The notes under the pieces are model-generated. The model was not told the origin of the DNA, did not search any database, and saw only the letters and a list, made by a program, of their open reading frames with translations. Shown here piece after piece: positions 35,039 through 44,263 of a DNA stretch of 64,000 bases. The number at the start of each line of letters is the position of its first letter. Position 1 is the first letter of the stretch. The DNA comes from Lachnospiraceae bacterium. Its GTDB lineage: Bacteria; Bacillota; Clostridia; Lachnospirales; Lachnospiraceae. The DNA is taken from the NCBI GenBank assembly GCA_015057525.1, contig SVEE01000002.1, forward strand, positions 254,767 to 318,766. Reading direction: 5' to 3'. A program made the position numbers and the translations under genes.

Positions 35039-36941
35039 TGCCTGTCTTCTTTCCTCTACCAGAAATATATACACAGAACACTAAAAGTGCAAGCAATACT
35101 AAAGTACCAATCCAATTAATACTCAAGGAACCTGATACATCAATCTTACTATCCACACCCATAACAGCAAGTATAGCAAGAATTATACCTACAAGACCCT
35201 CTCCTGCAATAAGTCCTGAGCAGAAAAGAATACCATTGCTTGACTCATCATTCGAAGAAGCTCCCTTCTTCTTATCGATAATAAGCTTAATAATACCACC
35301 AATCATAATTGTAGAACTAAGCTCAAGTGGTAAGTAAAGGCCTATAGCAACTGGAAGAACTGGAACACCAAGTATCTCGATAACAACTGCAATAAACACA
35401 CCCATAAATATAAGCGACCAAGGAAGCTGTCCGTCCATAACACCTTCAACAATCATCTTCATAAGAGTAGCCTGTGGAGCTGCAATAGCTTCAGTTCCAA
35501 AGCCCCAAGCCTTATCGAGAAGAATAAGAACACCACCAATAGCAAAGGCTGATACAAGAGCACCAATTAACTCACCAATCTGCTGTTTCTTAGGTGTTGC
35601 ACCGAGAATATAACCAGTCTTTAAATCCTGTGAAGTATCACCAGCCATAGCAGCTATAATACAAATAATAGAACCGATAGCAATAGCTCCCTGCATACCA
35701 TGAGCACCTGTATCACCTGTTGCCTTGAGAGCAAGTGTTGCAATGAGAAGTGTTGCAATAGCCATACCTGAAACAGGATTGTTACTACTTCCAACAATAC
35801 CAACCATTCTTGATGATACTGTAGCAAAGAAGAAACCAAATAATACTATTATAAAAGCTCCAAGCAAGGTTACAGGAACCTGTGGAAGAAGCCATATTGC
35901 AAGAACCATAGCTCCAATACCACCAAGAATAATCTTCATATTCAAATCCTGATCTGTACGTAACGAGCTAGTATTTCCACCACTCTTCATACCCTTAACA
36001 GCTTCAACAAATGTTTTACAAATAAGTGGAAGTGTCTTTAAGAGGCTCATAATACCACCGGCAGCAACCGCTCCCGCACCAATATATCTGATGTAGCAGC
36101 TCCAAATTCCACTTGCACCATCAGCAGCATACACATCACCTATAGTAATATTTGCATTTTCATATAATGCAGTAGCTGGATAAAGTATAGTGTCCGGACC
36201 AAACACTACAATAGCTGGTATAAGTACAAACCAACCGACTAATCCACCTGCAAACATATAAGACGCAATCTTTGGTCCACATATATAACCTACACCAACA
36301 AGAGCAGGATATGCCTGAACAGAAAATGCTGTCTTTAAAGCTTTAATAGGAGCAGTAACTGTTCCACCTACAATCTTTAATCCGTCAACTACAAACTTTA
36401 ATACGGCTGCAAAGCCCATACCAGCAAATACAGATTTAGCACTTGCACCACCTTCTTCTCCTGCAAGCAACACCTCTGCACAAGCAGTTCCTTCAGGATA
36501 TGGAAGCACACCATGTTCTTTAACAATAAGTGCATTTCTAAGTGGAACCATAAAAAGTACACCTAAAATACCACCGCAAAGTGCAATAATAGAAATTGTA
36601 ATAATACTTGGCTCATCCATCTTACCTTCTTTTGCCCAAAGAAAAAGTACAGGTAAAGTAAAAATTGCACCGGCCGCAAGAGACTCACCGGCAGAGCCTA
36701 TTGTCTGAACAATATTACTCTCTAACACCGAATCTTTCTTCATAATAACCCTTATTACAGCCATGGAAATAACTGCCGCTGGAATAGATGCAGAAACAGT
36801 CATACCTACTCTAAGGCCTAAATAAGCGTTTGCTGCACCAAATATTACTGCAAGTATAATACCCATGATAACAGATGTAACCGTAATCTCAGGGGTAACC
36901 TTATCTGCAGGAACATAAGGCTTAAATTCTTCGTTTTTCAT
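35022..36941 (-). CDS. OPT-family oligopeptide transporter
   Basis: The 639-residue integral membrane protein has roughly 14-16 predicted helices and the OPT N-terminal pattern (EITVTSVIMGIILAVIFGAANAYLGLRVGMTVSASIPAAVI). OPT proteins are proton-driven secondary carriers for peptides or metal chelates. AGGAGG precedes the ATG. A leader with a terminator-like hairpin and a promoter lies upstream, and a PqqD gene overlaps its 3' end. Oligopeptide versus metal-complex substrate cannot be decided. Confidence 0.93.
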   Translation of the reverse strand: MKNEEFKPYVPADKVTPEITVTSVIMGIILAVIFGAANAYLGLRVGMTVSASIPAAVISMAVIRVIMKKDSVLESNIVQTIGSAGESLAAGAIFTLPVLFLWAKEGKMDEPSIITISIIALCGGILGVLFMVPLRNALIVKEHGVLPYPEGTACAEVLLAGEEGGASAKSVFAGMGFAAVLKFVVDGLKIVGGTVTAPIKALKTAFSVQAYPALVGVGYICGPKIASYMFAGGLVGWFVLIPAIVVFGPDTILYPATALYENANITIGDVYAADGASGIWSCYIRYIGAGAVAAGGIMSLLKTLPLICKTFVEAVKGMKSGGNTSSLRTDQDLNMKIILGGIGAMVLAIWLLPQVPVTLLGAFIIVLFGFFFATVSSRMVGIVGSSNNPVSGMAIATLLIATLALKATGDTGAHGMQGAIAIGSIICIIAAMAGDTSQDLKTGYILGATPKKQQIGELIGALVSAFAIGGVLILLDKAWGFGTEAIAAPQATLMKMIVEGVMDGQLPWSLIFMGVFIAVVIEILGVPVLPVAIGLYLPLELSSTIMIGGIIKLIIDKKKGASSNDESSNGILFCSGLIAGEGLVGIILAILAVMGVDSKIDVSGSLSINWIGTLVLLALLVFCVYISGRGKKTGNEKAE

Positions 36942-36969
36942 AATTTCCTCCTAAATTAATGTATTACAC

Positions 36970-37001
36970 AGAAAAATAGGAACCTTACTGGGGTTCCTAT
37001 T
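36970..37001 (-). terminator. Terminator-like hairpin between the AlkD-like gene and the OPT gene
   Basis: A 10-bp stem (36975-36984 with 36992-37001) is followed by a short T run on the minus strand. It is 115 bases past the AlkD-like stop and 34 bases before the OPT start. It either ends the upstream transcript or attenuates the OPT gene. Confidence 0.65.
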
Positions 37002-37012
37002 CCATTTATAAA

Positions 37013-37041
37013 AATATATCATATCTTTATATTTTTGTGAA
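37013..37041 (-). promoter_or_regulatory. Predicted OPT gene promoter
   Basis: Minus-strand TTCACA (37036-37041), 17 bases, TATATT (37013-37018). Transcription would start near 37006, so the hairpin would be fully contained in the leader. Confidence 0.45.
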
Positions 37042-37115
37042 GTGTCATTTGTCTATTTTGTAATATTTTCCCTATTTTTTATTAATTTATTCGTTAAATT
37101 ACACAATATTTATCA

Positions 37116-37802
37116 CTATACCTTTAATGACTTGAGATAAATCTTATGTTCAGGTAAAACTCTGTAGCTCTCCACAGCTTTTTGTATTGTTTTATTGTGT
37201 ATCCATTTGTCAAGTTTTCTCTCTTCTATATACTTAATTGTTTCCTCGTATTGCTTAGCTAAAGCAGTAGCAAAAAACCATGCAATCATCATTTTTATAT
37301 AATACTCGTCAGATTCAACGGAAGCTACCATATCCAAATACTTTTTATCAAATTCATCATCAAGAAAAAAACACATTATCATTCGTATACCAAATCTTAC
37401 TGTATATGTATCATTGGAATCTATCCAAATTTTTATTTCATTTAAAAGCTTTGATAGATTCTTTTTGAAACATTTTGGGGTAATCATATCACAGGTTGCC
37501 CAATTATCTATATAAGGAAGAAAATTATTTATCTCCTCAATACAGTAATCATAATCTTTGATAGTGGCAATAATACTACTGTGAAGATTATATTCTTCAT
37601 AGTATTTATGAGGTAACTCCTGCAAAAAAGCACCTACCTCTTTATGATTCGCATACTCCTTACCAAGTTTTCTAATGTCTGGTGTTCTGACACCAATAAC
37701 AACATCAGAAGATACTGTAGGCATAAGACCACACTGAAATTCCTTATACTTCTCATCTTTTAATTCAAACATACGCTGTTGTATTTCTTTTACAATATTC
37801 AT
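37116..37802 (-). CDS. DNA alkylation repair protein (AlkD/AlkC-like HEAT repeat)
   Basis: The 228 residues match the PF08713 family of HEAT-repeat DNA glycosylases (alkylated base excision in AlkD). Markers are VIGVRTPDIRKLGKEYA, NWATCDM, RFGIRMIMCFFLDDEFD and YYIKMMIAWFFATALAKQ, with a His-rich nothing else. Many clostridial members are uncharacterised. It lies 32 bases after the tRNA-dihydrouridine synthase gene on the same strand and probably shares its transcript. DNA repair is family knowledge. Confidence 0.87.
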   Translation of the reverse strand: MNIVKEIQQRMFELKDEKYKEFQCGLMPTVSSDVVIGVRTPDIRKLGKEYANHKEVGAFLQELPHKYYEEYNLHSSIIATIKDYDYCIEEINNFLPYIDNWATCDMITPKCFKKNLSKLLNEIKIWIDSNDTYTVRFGIRMIMCFFLDDEFDKKYLDMVASVESDEYYIKMMIAWFFATALAKQYEETIKYIEERKLDKWIHNKTIQKAVESYRVLPEHKIYLKSLKV

Positions 37803-37834
37803 ATTTATACCTCTTTTTTCTTGTGTATAAGTAA

Positions 37835-38809
37835 CTATACTATCCCATTATTATCTTTTAACTTCCAGTTTTCATATATTTCATTCATCGCAATATTATA
37901 CTGTTCAACATTTTCCGAAAGTCTTAATCGTCTTAATACATCGATATCACAATCAACCAAATCGCTCCAATAATTCCACATTTCTTTCATTTTATACATA
38001 AGTATCTTGTCCTTGAATCCCACCTCGCTATATGAATTCAATACGTCATCATGGAAGGATTTAAATTCATTTAGGGTAATCTCTTTTCCACCCTTTAATA
38101 TTCTTATTATGGCAGGATTAGCCAACGCTCCCCTTCCTAACATGATACTATTTATAGTTGGATACCTTTTTATAATATATTCTACATCCTTAATTGTATT
38201 AACATTACCGTTATAGCAGACCTTCATTGTCTTATTTGGACTCTTCTCCAAAATCGAAAATACCTTATCAAACTCCACAAGTCGTGGCTTACCATTATAA
38301 AAATCTGTTCTAAATCTTGGATGTATTGTGAGCTCATCTATAGGATAACGAGAAAAAGCCTCCATAATTTCTATAAAATCAGCATTTTCGGTAAGTCCTA
38401 ATCGTGATTTTACAGTGATTTTAGCCTTCCAATCATTGTTGAATATTTCATCAAGAAAAACATTCAAATAATAGGCATCAGCTAACATTCCTGCCCCTTT
38501 ACCCTTTGAAATAATTATTTTTGCCGGACATCCCAAATTCAGATTTATCTCATCATATCCGTATTCTTCAAGAATTTTTCCAACCTTTATAAATCCCTTT
38601 GCATCACAAGTTAAAATCTGTGGTACTACAGGAATTCCTCTATTGTTATCAGGATGTACTTCATATTCTTCTTTGGGTACAATGACAGGCTTATCATTCG
38701 GTTGTATAAAAGGTGCATATAACTTGTCCCAATAAGGAAAATGCTTCCACACAAGTTTTCTATATATGTTATCTGTTATTCCATCCATTGGAGCGAAATA
38801 ATAGTACAT
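37835..38809 (-). CDS. tRNA-dihydrouridine synthase
   Basis: Flavoenzyme that reduces specific uridines of tRNA to dihydrouridine. The 324 residues show the N-terminal APMDGITDNIYR, the catalytic Cys in NLNLGCPAK, GKGAGML, KSRLG, ELTIHPR and the FMN phosphate site MLGRGALANP. It resembles DusA/B/C generally, and the target position cannot be assigned. TAAGGG precedes the ATG. It is divergent from the NhaC-type antiporter. Confidence 0.94.
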   Translation of the reverse strand: MYYYFAPMDGITDNIYRKLVWKHFPYWDKLYAPFIQPNDKPVIVPKEEYEVHPDNNRGIPVVPQILTCDAKGFIKVGKILEEYGYDEINLNLGCPAKIIISKGKGAGMLADAYYLNVFLDEIFNNDWKAKITVKSRLGLTENADFIEIMEAFSRYPIDELTIHPRFRTDFYNGKPRLVEFDKVFSILEKSPNKTMKVCYNGNVNTIKDVEYIIKRYPTINSIMLGRGALANPAIIRILKGGKEITLNEFKSFHDDVLNSYSEVGFKDKILMYKMKEMWNYWSDLVDCDIDVLRRLRLSENVEQYNIAMNEIYENWKLKDNNGIV

Positions 38810-38826
38810 AACCCTTAATCTTCTCC

Positions 38827-38856
38827 TTGCTTTACTCTATCCTTATATACTATAAT
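38827..38856 (+). promoter_or_regulatory. Predicted nhaC-type promoter
   Basis: TTGCTT (38827-38832), 18 bases, TATAAT (38851-38856), 37 bases before the start. Consensus match only. Confidence 0.45.
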
Positions 38857-38892
38857 AAAATGAAAAAATACGAAAGAGGTAAGGGGAAATTT

Positions 38893-40557
38893 ATGAAAAA
38901 GAAAAACATTATTTTTTTAGTGTGTGCTCTTGCAATTATCGGTACATTTGTTGCTATCACACTAAACACACCAGGTTCAGTAGATCCTGAAACTTATTCA
39001 CCTAAGGTATATGCAACATTAGGTGCCTTACTTCCTCCTGTAATTGCAATCGTACTTGCACTCATTACTAAGGAAGTATATTCATCGTTATTTATAGGTA
39101 TAGTTGCCGGTGCACTTCTATATTCAAATGGCAACCTTGAACTTATGCTAAACACTATGCTTTACAACGAAAATGGTGGTATGATTTACAAGCTTGCAGA
39201 TAGCTGGAATGTAGGTATTTTAGTATTCCTTGTTATTCTTGGAATTATGGTTGCACTTATGAATAAGGTTGGTGGCTCTGCCGCATTTGGTCAGTGGGCT
39301 GCAACACACATCAAGTCTCGTGTTGGTGCACAGCTTGCAACTATGGCACTTGGTGTATTAATATTTGTAGATGATTATTTTAACTGTCTTACAGTTGGTT
39401 CAGTTATGAGACCTGTTACAGATAGACACAATGTATCTAGAGCAAAGCTTGCATATCTTATTGATGCAACTGCCGCTCCTGTATGTATTATTGCTCCAGT
39501 TTCCAGCTGGGCTGCTGCTGTAACATCATCTGTTCCAGAAGGTTCAGACATTAATGGTTTCTCCATGTTTTTACAGACTATACCATACAACTTTTATGCT
39601 TTAACAACCTTACTTATGATTATCATTATAACATTAGCAAAAATTGATTTTGGTCCTATGAAAACTCATGAGAAAAATGCCCTTAATGGCGACTTATTTA
39701 CTACTGCTGCAAGACCATACGGTGATGCAGATGATGAAATGGAAACTCCTCACGGAAAGGTTATAGACCTTGTATTACCTGTAATTGTTCTTATTATTTG
39801 CTGTATAATTGGCATGGTATACACAGGAGGATTCTTCGAAGGTGAAACATTTATAACTGCTTTCTCTAATGCAGATGCTTCTATGGGACTTGTTCTCGGA
39901 AGTATGGTAACACTTATTATCACATTCTGCTTCTATATGTCTCGCGGTGTAATGACATTTAAGAGCTTCACCGAATGTATTCCAGAGGGCTTCAAGGCAA
40001 TGGTTGCACCTATACTAATACTTACTATGGCTTGGACATTATCAGGTATGACTGGTTTACTCGGTGCAGACATCTATGTTCATGATTTAGTTTCTGGTTC
40101 AGCTGGAGCCCTTAAAATGTTCCTTCCATGTATAGTATTTATTGTTGCTCTCTTCCTTGCATTCTCAACAGGAACAAGCTGGGGTACATTTGCTATACTT
40201 ATACCTATTGTATGTAACGTATTTGGAAATGCAGATACAACAGAAATGCTTGTAATCTCAATCGCAGCATGCCTTTCAGGTGCTGTTTGTGGTGACCACT
40301 GCTCACCTATTTCAGATACAACAATTATGGCATCTGCCGGAGCACATTCAGACCATGTTAACCATGTATCCACTCAGCTTCCATATGCATTAACTGCAGC
40401 TGTATTTTCATTTATCGGATATATAATTGCAGGTGTACTTGGATATAAATACGAAAGCAATATCGCTCTAGTTGCTCTTCCAATAATATTCGTTCTTATG
40501 TTAATAACTTTATTTGCTATTGGAAATAAATCAAAAGAAAAGACTATTCAGGAGTAA
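38893..40557 (+). CDS. NhaC-family Na+/H+ antiporter-like protein
   Basis: The 554-residue membrane protein has 11-13 predicted helices and the NhaC-type hallmark near its C-terminus (GTSWGTFAILIPI, CGDHCSPISDTTIMASAGAHSDHVNHV). Members exchange Na+ and H+, and some carry amino acids or dicarboxylates. ATG 38893 is chosen because AAGGGG lies 6-7 bases upstream; an upstream in-frame ATG at 38827 lacks one. A DMT transporter gene follows 3 bases after its stop, so the two form an operon. Confidence 0.9.
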   Translation: MKKKNIIFLVCALAIIGTFVAITLNTPGSVDPETYSPKVYATLGALLPPVIAIVLALITKEVYSSLFIGIVAGALLYSNGNLELMLNTMLYNENGGMIYKLADSWNVGILVFLVILGIMVALMNKVGGSAAFGQWAATHIKSRVGAQLATMALGVLIFVDDYFNCLTVGSVMRPVTDRHNVSRAKLAYLIDATAAPVCIIAPVSSWAAAVTSSVPEGSDINGFSMFLQTIPYNFYALTTLLMIIIITLAKIDFGPMKTHEKNALNGDLFTTAARPYGDADDEMETPHGKVIDLVLPVIVLIICCIIGMVYTGGFFEGETFITAFSNADASMGLVLGSMVTLIITFCFYMSRGVMTFKSFTECIPEGFKAMVAPILILTMAWTLSGMTGLLGADIYVHDLVSGSAGALKMFLPCIVFIVALFLAFSTGTSWGTFAILIPIVCNVFGNADTTEMLVISIAACLSGAVCGDHCSPISDTTIMASAGAHSDHVNHVSTQLPYALTAAVFSFIGYIIAGVLGYKYESNIALVALPIIFVLMLITLFAIGNKSKEKTIQE

Positions 40558-40560
40558 AAC

Positions 40561-41496
40561 ATGAAACAAACTGCATCTTCCACCTTAAAAAAACGTAATA
40601 CTTTTTTACTAATTCTTACAGCATTTATATGGGGTATTGCATTTGTCGCTCAAAGTGAAGGTGGCGATGTTATTGGTGCATATTCTTTTAATTGCATCCG
40701 TTCAATTATTGGTTCATTATTCTTGATAATTGTAATAAAATTATTAGATAAAACTGGCTTAACAAAAAAGCCTGAAAGCAAAAAATCACAGAGAACCCTT
40801 CTACTTGGAGGGGTTCTCTGTGGTTTTGCTTTATGTATAGCTACAAATCTTCAACAGATGGCTTTGTATCTTGGTGCACCTGTTGGCAAGGCTGGTTTCT
40901 TAACAGCTTGCTATATTTTACTAGTTCCTATTCTTGGGATATTTTTAAAGAAAAAATGTGGTATCAACGTATGGATAGGTGTCGTTATAACCTTAGTTGG
41001 TCTATATCTTTTATGTATAAATGATTCTTTTTCCATAAAGCTTTATGATATTTTACTTATGCTTTGTGCCTTTTGTTTTTCTATACATATTCTTATTATA
41101 GATTATTTTTCACCTAAGGTTGATGGATTTAGAATGTCATGTGTACAGTTTATGGTATGCGGTATTCTTACTGCTATTCCAATGTTTTTTGTGGATATAA
41201 AACCTGGGTTTAAAGCCTGGTTATCATGTTTTAATTCTATGGATGCATGGATACCAATCCTCTATGCAGGTATTTTATCCTGCGGTGTTGCATATACACT
41301 GCAAATTGTTGGACAAAAAGGCATAAATCCAACTGTAGCATCCCTTCTTATGAGCTTAGAATCTGTATTTTCTGTACTTGCCGGTTGGATTATTCTTAAT
41401 CAAAAATTAAGTATAAAAGAACTCACCGGATGTCTTCTCATATTCATAGCTGTAGTATTGGCACAGCTCCCCTCTAAAAAAGACCATTCAAACTAA
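40561..41496 (+). CDS. DMT-superfamily (EamA) transporter
   Basis: The 311-residue protein has ten predicted helices in two EamA repeats (AFIWGIAFVAQSEGGDVIGAYSFN at the start; CGVAYTLQIVGQKGINPTVASLLMSLESVFS in the second half). Substrates of this family are varied small metabolites, so none is assigned. CAGGAG overlaps the end of the preceding antiporter gene. A 17-bp inverted repeat lies within the gene (40782-40827). Its last 23 bases overlap the convergent S66 peptidase gene. Confidence 0.88.
   Translation: MKQTASSTLKKRNTFLLILTAFIWGIAFVAQSEGGDVIGAYSFNCIRSIIGSLFLIIVIKLLDKTGLTKKPESKKSQRTLLLGGVLCGFALCIATNLQQMALYLGAPVGKAGFLTACYILLVPILGIFLKKKCGINVWIGVVITLVGLYLLCINDSFSIKLYDILLMLCAFCFSIHILIIDYFSPKVDGFRMSCVQFMVCGILTAIPMFFVDIKPGFKAWLSCFNSMDAWIPILYAGILSCGVAYTLQIVGQKGINPTVASLLMSLESVFSVLAGWIILNQKLSIKELTGCLLIFIAVVLAQLPSKKDHSN
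40782..40827 (+). repeat. Inverted repeat with terminator-like shape inside the DMT gene
   Basis: Arms of 17 bases (40782-40798 and 40811-40827) with one G-U pair flank a 12-base loop; the inner 12 bp are perfect. A runs lead in and Ts end the right arm. It lies entirely within coding sequence (about codons 75-89). Confidence 0.75.
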
Positions 41497-42292
41497 TTTT
41501 TTCGCCTATAATAATTGCTTTTGAGTCCTTCCCATGACCTATTTGACTAGTCTTAGCAATAGGAATGTTGGGTCCTGCGTATTCTTTTACTAATTCCACT
41601 ATATCTGGCTTACAATTATTTTTTTCCATTGTTGTAAATGTACCAAGCAAAATTCCATTTATCTTTTCAAAAACACCAATTTGCTTCAGCTGGTTAAGAT
41701 AAGTAATCATTTGAGGTACCTCTCCTCCTAGAGCCTCAAGTAGCAATACTTTACCTTCCATATCTGGAAAATACTCTGTTCCTGCTAGCTTAAGAAAGCA
41801 TCTAATATTTCCGCCGACAACTATACCTTCCATTGAATTACCCTGAACAAAGCAATATTGGATGTTAAATAAGTCTTCTTTTTCTTTTTTTGCACCATCC
41901 CAAACAATATTTTTAATCTGGTATAAAACGCTTTTACATCCTGATTTAGTATATATAGCATTAATAACCGTGGTTAAATCACTATATCCCCAAAACATTT
42001 TATTACTTTTAGAAATCACATTGTAATCAAGATATTCCAATATCTCATTTGCTATATCCCCACCAGATATATCAAAAATTGCGCCTATTGAATCATCATT
42101 ATAAAAATCCATCAAAGCATTGGCCCTTTCTCTTGCAGAACCACTACAACAGCCATTCTTCTCATATATAAATTGAGAAAAAACTGCTGATATTCCTGAC
42201 TCTTCCAATAACATTGCCAACTTATCTATATCTGACTTATATTCAGTTTTCTGACCATTTGAACAACATACAATTCCAACTTTATTTCTCAT
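41474..42292 (-). CDS. S66-family LD-carboxypeptidase-like protein
   Basis: S66 peptidases cleave LD bonds in peptidoglycan (LdcA) or inactivate microcin (MccF). The 272 residues contain the nucleophile Ser in FWGYSDLTT, the Glu in LLLEALGGE and the His in SQIGHGKD, the classic Ser-His-Glu triad. No signal peptide is seen, so it is cytoplasmic, as LdcA is. ATG 42292 is chosen; the frame also opens at a TTG (42322) inside the degV terminator. It is downstream of degV and converges with the DMT gene, overlapping 23 bases. Confidence 0.88.
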   Translation of the reverse strand: MRNKVGIVCCSNGQKTEYKSDIDKLAMLLEESGISAVFSQFIYEKNGCCSGSARERANALMDFYNDDSIGAIFDISGGDIANEILEYLDYNVISKSNKMFWGYSDLTTVINAIYTKSGCKSVLYQIKNIVWDGAKKEKEDLFNIQYCFVQGNSMEGIVVGGNIRCFLKLAGTEYFPDMEGKVLLLEALGGEVPQMITYLNQLKQIGVFEKINGILLGTFTTMEKNNCKPDIVELVKEYAGPNIPIAKTSQIGHGKDSKAIIIGEKISLNGLF

Positions 42293-42321
42293 ATAATCGT
42301 ATCTTTCTATTTTTTGAAACA

Positions 42322-42347
42322 AAAACGACGATATAAATCGCCGTTTT
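42322..42347 (-). terminator. degV terminator
   Basis: An 11-bp stem (42322-42332 with 42337-42347, one G-U pair on the minus strand) ends in TTTTTG, 10 bases after the degV stop. Confidence 0.8.
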
Positions 42348-42356
42348 ATTTAACAA

Positions 42357-43223
42357 TTAAATTTCTAATCTCTTTGTACAGGCTACGCCAAGAGTACCTG
42401 GACCAATATGACATGCAATACTTAATGGTAATGGTTGAAAATCCACCTCTGCTTCAGGATAGATTGCTAACAGTTCCTCCTTTAGCTCAAGAGCCTTATC
42501 GTAATTCTTAGTGTGAGCTACACCAAAAACTAACTTTTCTTTGTTATAGGAACCGCCAAAACGTTTGGTAATGTCAGACTCTATAGCCTTAAGCATAACC
42601 TCTTTACCTTTTGATAAGGTTCTAACCTTTGCGAATGCATCTAATTTTTCGCCCTGAATTTGAAGAACAGGTTTAATATGAAGTAAAGAACCTAATGCTG
42701 CCGCAGATTTTGTTATACGTCCACCTTTTTTTAAATAATATAATGTATCAAGCATAATATAAATACTAGAGTTAAACTTATCATCCTCTAATATTTGACC
42801 AATTTCTTCTGCCGATTTACCAGCCTTAATAAGAGATAATGCATCTAAAACTGATCTATACATTGTAACTGAAATACGCTGATTGTTCACAACTCGTACT
42901 TTTCCATCAAACTTTTGGGCAAGCATTGTAGCAGTCTCACAAGAACCACTTAAGCCACTACTCATAGGTATGTGCACAATCTCATCGTATTCCTCTAATA
43001 CTTTTTTCCAAAGATTTGTTATATCTTCTAAAATCGGTTGACTTGTATGAACATCTGCACCTTCTTCTAAAAATTTAAAGAAATCTTCTCTCGTCAAATC
43101 TACATTTTCATAGTAGGTCCTATCATTAATTATAAATGGCATAGGGATAACAAATAATCCATCTATATTTTCATTACCCATCATGCCACTGTTGCTGTCA
43201 GTAACAACCGCTACTTTCCTCAT
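42357..43223 (-). CDS. DegV-family fatty-acid-binding protein
   Basis: DegV (FakB-like) proteins bind fatty acids and may present them to a kinase (FakA). The 288 residues contain VVTDSNSGM, DVHTSQP, MSSGLSGSCETA, YYLKKGGRI and the C-terminal HIGPGTLGVA motif. No FakA-like kinase is in the window. It shares the strand with plsC upstream (16 bases apart), which fits a lipid role. Confidence 0.92.
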   Translation of the reverse strand: MRKVAVVTDSNSGMMGNENIDGLFVIPMPFIINDRTYYENVDLTREDFFKFLEEGADVHTSQPILEDITNLWKKVLEEYDEIVHIPMSSGLSGSCETATMLAQKFDGKVRVVNNQRISVTMYRSVLDALSLIKAGKSAEEIGQILEDDKFNSSIYIMLDTLYYLKKGGRITKSAAALGSLLHIKPVLQIQGEKLDAFAKVRTLSKGKEVMLKAIESDITKRFGGSYNKEKLVFGVAHTKNYDKALELKEELLAIYPEAEVDFQPLPLSIACHIGPGTLGVACTKRLEI

Positions 43224-43239
43224 TGTCAGCCCTCCGATA

Positions 43240-44031
43240 TTAAAGCTTTTCTGCTATTATTTGTCTAGCTTCTTCACTTAATTCAGTTGTATTGTGAGAA
43301 GCAACAAATTCCTTGTCAATAACCTGTAAAAAATCTAAATACACATGGGTTTTCTTAAAAATAGTATCCTTAAATATCTTTTCAGGATTTTTAATTGAAG
43401 CTACAACTATTGGTGCGTTAGCCTTTTTTGCAATCTTAAAAGAACCACCTAAAAACGGAAGTAATCCTTCACCCTTATTTCTTGTTCCTTCTGGATATAT
43501 TCCTATGGAAGCTCTTTGTTCTTTAACTAATTTACCTGCTCTTAATATAGTCTTTGCCTCTTCTCTGATATTCTTTCTATCAAGACAAAGGCAATAACAT
43601 CTGTGCATAAGATTAGCAATAACAGGAACCTTATATATGGATTTCTTAGCAACAAATCCCATATTATAATCTCTTAAAATACCCATCGTTATAAGTGGGT
43701 CCATCGCACTTCTATGGTTACATACAAAAAGGAACTTTTCATCCGGAAGAATATCTAATCCAGAAACATGAACTTTTATATTAAGGATAATATTAAGAGA
43801 ATCTATAATATTATTAGCATAATATCTACTTACTGCACTATATTCATCATATTCTTTCTTTAAATCAATAGAACGTGTATATATGAACGCCGAAAGACAC
43901 CACAAAAGAACAAACAGAATAAACATTCCTATAGCTATTATTGGTGCCAAAACAATAGACTGAACTATACCAGTAAAACACAGCACAAATATTGTCAAAA
44001 TGGACACTACTGTTAGAATATATAAAATCAT
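43240..44031 (-). CDS. plsC: 1-acyl-sn-glycerol-3-phosphate acyltransferase
   Basis: Makes phosphatidic acid from lysophosphatidic acid at the membrane. The 263 residues have N-terminal membrane segments (about 1-55) and the PlsC motifs: NHRSAMD (HX4D, about 88), YPEGTRNKGEGLLPF and GSFKIAKKANAPIV. GGAGG precedes the ATG. It is transcribed with degV and lies downstream of tsf, separated from it by a strong terminator. Confidence 0.92.
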   Translation of the reverse strand: MILYILTVVSILTIFVLCFTGIVQSIVLAPIIAIGMFILFVLLWCLSAFIYTRSIDLKKEYDEYSAVSRYYANNIIDSLNIILNIKVHVSGLDILPDEKFLFVCNHRSAMDPLITMGILRDYNMGFVAKKSIYKVPVIANLMHRCYCLCLDRKNIREEAKTILRAGKLVKEQRASIGIYPEGTRNKGEGLLPFLGGSFKIAKKANAPIVVASIKNPEKIFKDTIFKKTHVYLDFLQVIDKEFVASHNTTELSEEARQIIAEKL

Positions 44032-44127
44032 TAATTATCCTCCATAACATAATTATAATACGAATCTAATAATATATTAATTATGTGAATTTATTGTTAA
44101 TTTTTTCTATTTTTGCACACAAAACCA

Positions 44128-44156
44128 ATTATAAACCTAAAATCCTTTAAAGTAAA
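44128..44156 (-). promoter_or_regulatory. Predicted plsC-degV promoter
   Basis: Minus-strand TTTACT (44151-44156), 17 bases, TATAAT (44128-44133), about 97 bases before plsC. The rest of the 232-base gap between tsf and plsC holds only the tsf terminator and AT-rich sequence. Confidence 0.4.
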
Positions 44157-44180
44157 GAAGAATACAATATTAATAAATCA

Positions 44181-44212
44181 AAAAAAACGCTGGGAAAATG
44201 TATTCCCAGCGT
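44181..44212 (-). terminator. tsf terminator
   Basis: A 10-bp GC-rich stem (44187-44196 with 44203-44212, loop of six) is followed by a long T run on the minus strand. Confidence 0.93.
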
Positions 44213-44263
44213 CATAAATTACATTAATATATATCCAGTCAAACGACTTTGCTTAGCACAAAA

